The notes under the pieces are model-generated. The model ran no database searches. It was not told where the DNA came from and saw only the letters and a program-made list of their open reading frames with translations. This document shows positions 7,341-11,806 of a stretch of 11,806 nt of DNA, in pieces. The stretch comes from Sulfurimonas sp. (GTDB lineage: Bacteria; Campylobacterota; Campylobacteria; Campylobacterales; Sulfurimonadaceae). Numbering within the stretch: the stretch's first letter is position 1; each line of letters starts with the position of its first letter. The DNA lies in contig QNZR01000150.1 in assembly GCA_003978475.1 (NCBI GenBank), forward strand, positions 1-11,806, written 5' to 3'. The translations under genes and the position numbers were made by a program.

Positions 7341-7913
7341 TTAACGGTTGTATTGCGCATTGTCAATAAAATATCGTATGGATGCAAAACCATATGCACC
7401 CGTCTCTTCGATACTTTTGACATGTTCGGCAGTGACAATACCGCCGAGTGCTATAATATTGGTTCTTATTTTATCCACTTTATCTTTTAAATCCTCTAAA
7501 CCTTTAGGATTTCCTTTATGCGGCGTTGCAAAAATCGGGCTGTAGGTCACACAATCCGCTCCCAATTTTTGCGCCAGAGTCATCTCCTCACTATTATGCG
7601 TACTGGCAATAACCTGCAAACGGGATGCTTTGGCATCAGGAATTAAAGCAAGCTGCGAAGATGTCAGATGCACACCCGTAGCACCGAGTTTTTGTGCCAG
7701 TGCCATATGGGTGTTAATGTAAATCTGTTCCACACCGAACAATTGACATACCCTCACAAATACGCCGGCAAGTTCCTCTGTATTGGACGACTGTTTATCA
7801 CGAAAGCACGCATGTGTCACGCGGTGCCTTCCCAAAACAGCTTCTAGCCGTCTCTCAAATGTGACGACATGGGTTGTGTAATAGTGCGGATCGGTAATTA
7901 AATAGGCTATCAT
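7341..7913 (-). CDS. Divergent ThiE/TenI-family (thiamine phosphate synthase-like) TIM-barrel protein
   Basis: A 190-aa protein with the ThiE/TenI pattern: LITD near the start, FRDK (37-40) for the usual LRxK phosphate and pyrimidine contact, GVHL (80-83), ASTHN (103-107), SPIFATPHKG (125-134) and GGI (157-159). It is shorter than typical ThiE (about 205-220 aa). Where ThiE usually has NDD and GQxD, giving the two Mg2+-binding Asp residues, it reads INTHM (66-70) and VHLTSSQL (81-88), so both acidic ligands appear absent. It may therefore be a TenI-like thiazole tautomerase, a paralogue with another role, or an unusual synthase. LAQKLGA occurs twice (72-78 and 113-119) as equivalent helices of the barrel. 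It starts 3 nt after the kinase stop, and 8 nt separate its stop codon from the gatB ATG, so it is co-transcribed with both. The family is fairly sure, the activity is not. Confidence 0.75.
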   Translation of the reverse strand: MIAYLITDPHYYTTHVVTFERRLEAVLGRHRVTHACFRDKQSSNTEELAGVFVRVCQLFGVEQIYINTHMALAQKLGATGVHLTSSQLALIPDAKASRLQVIASTHNSEEMTLAQKLGADCVTYSPIFATPHKGNPKGLEDLKDKVDKIRTNIIALGGIVTAEHVKSIEETGAYGFASIRYFIDNAQYNR

Positions 7914-7916
7914 ACG

Positions 7917-10589
7917 CTATCCGTATTCGATGAAGCTCTGTATATCGATCAATACTTTTTCCAGTTCTCTGTTATAATGAATAATGGCACCGTCACTCTC
8001 TTTAATGGAGCCGCTTTTAAAAGCATACTCTAAATTTTTCACACTCTCGGAAAGCTCATACGCACCAATATTGGCGGCAACGCCTTTGATATCATGACAC
8101 AGTTTTTCTCCTTTGTCAAAATCCGAAGTGCTGCGATACTCTTCTAACTCACGCGAGGAGTAATAATACTGTTTCTCAAATTCACGCAAAATCTCTTTAT
8201 ACAGGGTCTTATCACCTCCGGCACGCTCCATACCCTCTGCGGTATTCACCGTGATCAGTTCATGAATCTTCTTTATTGTTGTTGCGGCATGTTCGTGTGG
8301 CGTCTCGCTCAAGGAAGCTTCCTGCGTCTCCCCAGAAGCGGTACCATGGTTATTGTGAGGTGAAATATATTTGAGTAACGCTCTGTAAAACTGTTCAACA
8401 TTCAACGGCTTACTCATATGCTCCTGCATACCGACTTCCTGAGATTTTTTAACATCGCTGCTTAAGGCATTGGCGGTGAGCGCTAGAATCGGTAGCTCTT
8501 TAAACTGATCATCCAATCGAATTTGAGATGCGGCATCATACCCGTTAAGCACAGGCATGCTGATATCCATAAGAATCAAATCAATATCTTCGTTACTATA
8601 GAGCATATCGATCGCTTCTTGTCCGTTATTGGCAATCAGAAGATTGACCCCGCTGTGGCTTAAGAGGCTTTGAATCACACTTTGGTTAATTTTGTTATCT
8701 TCAGCAAGTAAAATGGTAGCACCGGAGAGCACTTTAAGGTCTTTTTTACTAATACCTTTGGTATGAACGGAACGCTGGGCTTCAGGCTGATACAGATCTA
8801 AAATAGCATTAAAAAGATCCTGTTGATTAAACGGCTTAAACAGCTCGGTATCAATACCCTCAATCTTTTGATAATTAGCAATACCTCCATTGAGCAGAAC
8901 AATTTTAGCACTGGTTTTCTCTCGAATAACCTCTATAAAATTATCAACATTCTCCGCAATAATTTTAGAGTCAATGCAGACAATATCGTACGGCAATATT
9001 TTCAGTGCATAGAGCGCTTCATTCATCGTCGCAACGACATCGGCTGAATACTGATAATACGCAATCATTCGCGTCAGTGAATCGGCCGCGCTGCTGTTTT
9101 CATCAATAATGAGCACCTTTTTCTTCATAATCTCTTTAGAAGGCAGGCGGTACTTGCGTTTATCGACATGCTCCGGACGGTCAAAAAGAAGTTGGAACTT
9201 AAATGTCGTACCGACGCCTACCTCGCTCTCTACGGTAATCTCACCGCCCATAAGCTCAATAAGCTCTTTGGTAATCACCAATCCCAAACCTGTACCGCCA
9301 TAAACACGGGTACTCGAATTGTCTGCTTGTGAAAATGAAGTAAAGAGTTCGGAGAGCTTCTCCGGAGCGATACCGATGCCGGTATCTTTAATCTCAAAGT
9401 CCAAAATAAACTGATCTGCATTCTCTATGGAGCTGACTTTGAGAATCACCTCGCCCGATTTGGTAAACTTGACGGCATTGCTTAAGAGATTGATCAAGAT
9501 GGTATCGACACGCAACGGATCGCCAATAAGCTTAATGGGAACATTATGATCAATGTCAAATACAAATTCCAAATGTCGTTTTTTTGCCTCAACGGCAACC
9601 AGATTCGCCGCATTTTCCAAAATGGTATTGACATTAAATTCAATTTTCTCAAGTTTGAACATGCCGGCTTCAAGTTTTGAGAAATCCAGTATATCATTAA
9701 TAATTTCAAGTAAAATGTCGGCAGAACTTTTAATTTTTGAGAGATTGCTTAACTGATCCGTATCGAGTTTGGTATCTAAAAGCAGATGAGAAAATCCGAC
9801 AATGGCATTCATCGGTGTTCGGATCTCGTGACTCATTTTTGCTAAAAATTCATCTTTAGTTTTAATGGCAATATCTGAAGAGATGCGCTCTTCAACAAGC
9901 TGTTCATTCTGTCGTTGCAGTTTCGCATTATGACGCAATATGATGACAATGACAACTGCCAGCATCAGCACAAGCGCCCATGCCATGAGGGCATATTTCT
10001 CAAAAAAAGTAGGCGGAATTTTGTCGGCCTGAACCTTGGTGAGATCAAAAGCAGCATCGGAAGAGACCAAAATATCTTCTTGTAACGCCACGGCTTCTTG
10101 AATTTGCGGCGATATATTCATATCACCCCCTTCAGAAGCAGAAGATATCTGTTGCTCCTCAGGTACGACAGGGCGCGTCTTTGCTTCAACGTCAATCACC
10201 GCCAAAGGCATTGGCCGTACCTCTTCGGCAATCCGATTATGTACCGGCTGCGGTGTGATAACTTCAGAAGGCTTTTCAACATAGCTTTTCAAATAGGCAT
10301 CTTTTTGATACTTCCGAACGACGTTAAGCATGGTAAGGGCATCGCTACGTTGTGCAAACGGTTTGAGGACGACACTGAAAAAATTGCCGTTTTTCTCTAC
10401 CGTCACTTTCAGATTATGCTGTTTTTGCTGTTGTAAAAAGCGAGGATCTTTACCCAACCTTCGTGTCATGTTTTGCGCATCATCTTTAGCATTTTCTATG
10501 TGTGAGTATGAGCCTAAAATAATTTTTTTGTACTGCTGTTCTGCCTGCAAGGCCAGAAACAAAGAGAGAAAAAGGGCTAAAAATCGCAT
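7917..10589 (-). CDS. Hybrid sensor histidine kinase with SPOR-like periplasmic domain, two receiver domains and HPt
   Basis: An 890-aa inner-membrane phosphorelay kinase. In order: a signal peptide or N-terminal anchor (1-16), a SPOR-like region (about 19-105, with two half-motifs IILGSYSHIENA and FSVVLKPFAQRSDA), a low-complexity periplasmic linker, one transmembrane helix (about 199-218), a coiled-coil linker, HisKA with phospho-acceptor H254 in KMSHEIRTPMN, and HATPase_c (N-box N367, DTGIGI at 402-407, GGTGLGL at 431-437). A first receiver follows (about 490-600; D496, D540, K585, with Asn at the usual Thr/Ser switch). The second receiver is canonical (about 624-742; D675, T705, K727), and the HPt domain (about 775-888) has H832 in CHDIKG. 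The likely relay is H254 to D675 to H832 and then to a response regulator not encoded here. SPOR domains bind denuded peptidoglycan, so a cell-wall signal is possible but only inferred. The ATG has an AAGGA site spaced 5 nt and lying in an inverted repeat. Confidence 0.95.
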   Translation of the reverse strand: MRFLALFLSLFLALQAEQQYKKIILGSYSHIENAKDDAQNMTRRLGKDPRFLQQQKQHNLKVTVEKNGNFFSVVLKPFAQRSDALTMLNVVRKYQKDAYLKSYVEKPSEVITPQPVHNRIAEEVRPMPLAVIDVEAKTRPVVPEEQQISSASEGGDMNISPQIQEAVALQEDILVSSDAAFDLTKVQADKIPPTFFEKYALMAWALVLMLAVVIVIILRHNAKLQRQNEQLVEERISSDIAIKTKDEFLAKMSHEIRTPMNAIVGFSHLLLDTKLDTDQLSNLSKIKSSADILLEIINDILDFSKLEAGMFKLEKIEFNVNTILENAANLVAVEAKKRHLEFVFDIDHNVPIKLIGDPLRVDTILINLLSNAVKFTKSGEVILKVSSIENADQFILDFEIKDTGIGIAPEKLSELFTSFSQADNSSTRVYGGTGLGLVITKELIELMGGEITVESEVGVGTTFKFQLLFDRPEHVDKRKYRLPSKEIMKKKVLIIDENSSAADSLTRMIAYYQYSADVVATMNEALYALKILPYDIVCIDSKIIAENVDNFIEVIREKTSAKIVLLNGGIANYQKIEGIDTELFKPFNQQDLFNAILDLYQPEAQRSVHTKGISKKDLKVLSGATILLAEDNKINQSVIQSLLSHSGVNLLIANNGQEAIDMLYSNEDIDLILMDISMPVLNGYDAASQIRLDDQFKELPILALTANALSSDVKKSQEVGMQEHMSKPLNVEQFYRALLKYISPHNNHGTASGETQEASLSETPHEHAATTIKKIHELITVNTAEGMERAGGDKTLYKEILREFEKQYYYSSRELEEYRSTSDFDKGEKLCHDIKGVAANIGAYELSESVKNLEYAFKSGSIKESDGAIIHYNRELEKVLIDIQSFIEYG

Positions 10590-10595
10590 AATAAT

Positions 10596-10617
10596 CCTTA
10601 TAAAATATTATATAAGG
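10596..10617 (-). promoter_or_regulatory. 22-bp near-palindrome overlapping the promoter and ribosome site of the sensor kinase gene
   Basis: CCTTATA (10596-10602) and TATAAGG (10611-10617) are perfect inverted arms. The 8-base centre also pairs apart from one T-T mismatch, so 10 of 11 positions match. The minus-strand reading contains a TATAAT (10612-10607), and a second TATAAT lies just upstream (10625-10620). The downstream arm includes the AAGG of the kinase's ribosome site. It could act as a repressor operator over a promoter inside the operon, or, in read-through mRNA from atpB, as an AU-rich hairpin hiding the ribosome site. Both roles are inferred from position only. Confidence 0.5.
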
Positions 10618-10619
10618 TT

Positions 10620-10625
10620 ATTATA
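10620..10625 (-). promoter_or_regulatory. Candidate -10 box for an internal promoter before the sensor kinase
   Basis: A perfect TATAAT on the minus strand in the 47-bp gap between the small membrane-protein gene and the kinase gene. A T-rich stretch precedes it and no clear -35 is seen, as is usual for Campylobacterota housekeeping promoters. A start about 7 nt downstream would fall inside the palindrome at 10596-10617. AT-rich DNA gives such boxes by chance, so confidence is moderate. Confidence 0.4.
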
Positions 10626-10636
10626 CAGTAAAAATA

Positions 10637-10909
10637 TTAGGAATCGTTAAATTTGATGTCTTTTTGAATCTCTTCAAGTAATTTTGTCTGTTTTTTGAGT
10701 TCATCGCTATTTTCTTTGTAAAGCATTAATGCTTCTATGCCGGCAATCAGTACCAGAGCAACAAAGAGAAATAAAAAAGTAAAAATGATGGCGCCGACAA
10801 CGCCAAGGAATAAGAAGGTTTTAAATACAATAAAGGCACCCAGAATGACAAATGCCCAGGAAGATCCAAGAAGAAAGCTCAAAAGAGCCTCAAGAGAGCT
10901 TTTCTTCAT
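10637..10909 (-). CDS. Small two-helix membrane protein of unknown function downstream of atpB
   Basis: A 90-aa protein starting MKKSSLEALL. It has two long hydrophobic segments (about 8-29 and 31-61), a tight turn between them, and a charged C-terminal helix with heptad-like spacing (about 64-86, ELKKQTKLLEEIQKDI) that should lie in the cytoplasm and could be a coiled coil. The ATG at 10909 is 7 nt after the atpB stop. An in-frame ATG 17 codons upstream would overlap atpB, has no ribosome site and adds a non-hydrophobic leader, so it was not used. I do not recognise a family. Its place directly after atpB invites comparison with AtpI-like small assembly proteins, but AtpI normally lies upstream of atpB and no AtpI motif is visible. 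The sequence is plainly coding: membrane profile, spacing and an ordered tail. Confidence 0.75.
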   Translation of the reverse strand: MKKSSLEALLSFLLGSSWAFVILGAFIVFKTFLFLGVVGAIIFTFLFLFVALVLIAGIEALMLYKENSDELKKQTKLLEEIQKDIKFNDS

Positions 10910-10916
10910 GCTACGA

Positions 10917-11594
10917 CTAGTGATCTTCGCTAATAAGAACGGCACCGCCGAGATAGACATACGTCAACATCATAAAGATAAACGCCTGCAACAGCGCCAT
11001 AAACGTTAAAAGTGCAAACGGAATCATCGGTAAGAGCCATGGTGCCAGCATTAAGATGACCATCAAGAACATGTCATCTCCTTTGATATTACCGAAAAGA
11101 CGGAAACTCAATGAGATAACCCGCGAAATATGCGAAACTATTTCAATGGGAAACATTAACCACGCCAACCACCATACCGGCCCCATAAAGTGCTTGAAAT
11201 ACGCCACAACACCATTATGACGAATACCTTCAAAGTTGTAGTAAACAAAAACCACCAAAGCCAGTGCCAATGTAAAATCCAAAAAGGCACTCGGTGCTTC
11301 AAAACCGGGAATAATTCCGATAATATTGGCAACAGCTACAAACAGACCGATAGTAGCAACCAAAGGCAGATACTTACGCGCATTCTCTTTTCCCATGACA
11401 TCTTCGCCCATGGCCATGACACCGCCCAAATAGGCCTCCATGACATTTTGTGTTCCAGTGGGTACCACACGAAGATTTTTCATAGCCATTCTGGCTAACA
11501 GTAGCACAATCCCTGCACTTAGCAACATGTGCGTAATAAAGATCCAGGCATGATTATGACTGATCACACCAAAAAAAGTAAACAACTCACCCAT
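10917..11594 (-). CDS. atpB: F0F1 ATP synthase subunit a
   Basis: The 225-aa stator membrane subunit that forms the two proton half-channels against the c-ring. The essential arginine is R165 in SLSFRLFGNI (161-170), and the matching C-terminal helix has Q203 in LLQAFIFMMLTYVYL, equivalent to E. coli Gln252. Five to six hydrophobic helices are visible, as expected for the short bacterial form. The ATG has an AAGGAA ribosome site at 11603-11608, spaced 8 nt. No other atp gene is nearby. In Campylobacterota atpB is commonly separated from the atpFHAGDC operon, so this is normal for the group. Nothing in the sequence shows Na+ rather than H+ coupling. It heads the minus-strand run, with its promoter in the gap upstream. 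Confidence 0.98.
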   Translation of the reverse strand: MGELFTFFGVISHNHAWIFITHMLLSAGIVLLLARMAMKNLRVVPTGTQNVMEAYLGGVMAMGEDVMGKENARKYLPLVATIGLFVAVANIIGIIPGFEAPSAFLDFTLALALVVFVYYNFEGIRHNGVVAYFKHFMGPVWWLAWLMFPIEIVSHISRVISLSFRLFGNIKGDDMFLMVILMLAPWLLPMIPFALLTFMALLQAFIFMMLTYVYLGGAVLISEDH

Positions 11595-11625
11595 TTGCAG
11601 CGTTCCTTATTGTAAAATTGAGAGA

Positions 11626-11631
11626 ATTATA
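11626..11631 (-). promoter_or_regulatory. Candidate -10 box of the atpB promoter
   Basis: A perfect TATAAT read on the minus strand (CACATTATAATTCTC), 31 bases upstream of the atpB ATG, which leaves room for a short leader holding the AAGGAA site. A second TATAAT lies at 11651-11656, preceded by a T-rich run, and could be an alternative promoter. No good TTGACA is seen at the right distance from either. This is the only obvious promoter for the long minus-strand gene run apart from the internal one before the kinase. Confidence 0.55.
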
Positions 11632-11665
11632 ATGTGATTTGCATTAAAAGATTATAAGCTCAAAT

Positions 11666-11700
11666 AAAAAAGGGGTATTTTTAGCCGGTTTTATTCGGCT
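11666..11700 (-). terminator. Weak candidate terminator of the GIY-YIG gene
   Basis: AGCCG (11683-11687) and CGGCT (11696-11700) form a 5-bp stem with an 8-base loop. It overlaps the last codons and stop of the nuclease gene. On the minus strand six T's follow, but only after about 10 bases (AAAAATACCCC). The A-run and T-run could add an A-T stem. The geometry is poor, so this is a tentative call based mainly on its position between two genes. Confidence 0.3.
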
Positions 11701-11806
11701 GTATGCCCATTAGCACCTTTTTCTTTGTTCTGCTGAAGCGTTTAATAGCATATTCCCGCCGGGTGGCACTGCTTTTACTTTCGTGAACTTCACTGTAGAG
11801 AAGATG
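11681..11806 (-). CDS. C-terminal fragment of a GIY-YIG-type endonuclease (UPF0213/YhbQ-like), cut by the window edge
   Basis: The last 41 codons and TAA of a minus-strand gene whose start lies beyond base 11806. The visible residues include LLYSEVHESKSSATRREYAI and then KRFSRTKKK. They match the conserved tail of single-domain GIY-YIG proteins: a (V/L)Y-x-E strand, then S-x-A-x-x-R-E, the catalytic-type Glu followed by I-K, then S-R-x-x-K. The Glu of RREYAIK would be the metal-binding Glu. These small proteins are DNA nucleases or nuclease-like proteins of mostly unknown cell role. The GIY-YIG motif itself is outside the window, so the call rests on the tail alone. The gene ends 86 bases before the atpB ATG and is probably a separate transcription unit. 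Confidence 0.75.
   Translation of the reverse strand, partial: HLLYSEVHESKSSATRREYAIKRFSRTKKKVLMGIQPNKTG

Noticed and set aside
7550..7710. Repeated LAQKLGA coding segments in the ThiE-like gene as a DNA repeat
   Set aside because: The two copies differ at several bases and fall at equivalent helices of the TIM barrel, so this is ordinary internal fold symmetry.
10910..10960. A 17-codon N-terminal extension of the small membrane protein
   Set aside because: It overlaps the atpB 3' end, has no ribosome site, and the MKK start just after the atpB stop fits better.
1..11806. Defence system, prophage, IS element, CRISPR array or RNA gene
   Set aside because: No transposase, integrase, terminal repeats, regular repeat-spacer pattern, tRNA or rRNA sequence was seen on either strand.

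Overview
The window looks like ordinary chromosomal DNA of a Campylobacterota (epsilonproteobacterial) chemolithotroph of the Sulfurovum/Sulfurimonas type. This is inferred from the protein flavour, a solitary atpB away from the other ATP-synthase genes, gatB and gpsA close together as in Campylobacter, AT-rich TATAAT promoters without clear -35 boxes, and a GC content that looks like the low-to-mid 40s by eye. No tRNA, rRNA, IS element, CRISPR array or phage gene was seen.

Nearly everything is on the minus strand, so transcription runs from high to low coordinates. At the right edge is the 3' end of a GIY-YIG-type nuclease gene (11806-11681). An 86-bp intergenic gap follows, with a weak hairpin and two TATAAT boxes. 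Then come atpB (F0 subunit a), a 90-aa two-helix membrane protein, and a 47-bp gap with a 22-bp near-palindrome that overlaps a TATAAT box and the ribosome binding site of the next gene. That gene is an 890-aa hybrid sensor kinase (SPOR-like periplasmic region, HisKA, HATPase, two receiver domains, HPt). After it, seven more genes are packed almost without spacing: a divergent ThiE/TenI-family protein, gatB, a six-helix K+ channel with an RCK domain, a separate soluble RCK protein, gpsA, a DASS-family anion transporter and a DUF3754 membrane protein. The junctions are 3 nt or less apart or ATGA overlaps, except a 7-nt stop-to-start gap between gatB's upstream neighbour and gatB. The left 146 bases hold AT-rich intergenic DNA and possibly the last 13 codons of a convergent plus-strand gene.

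Functionally the cluster mixes housekeeping (ATP synthase, Gln/Asn-tRNA amidotransferase, glycerol-3-phosphate for phospholipids) with membrane signalling and ion transport (sensor kinase, K+ channel plus RCK partner, anion symporter). The K+ channel and the stand-alone RCK gene very likely form one functional unit. I see no defence system, biosynthetic cluster or clearly undescribed system. The points most worth a second look are the palindrome before the kinase, the two-gene RCK arrangement with altered nucleotide-binding loops, the ThiE-like protein lacking the expected acidic residues, and the SPOR-headed kinase with no response regulator beside it.
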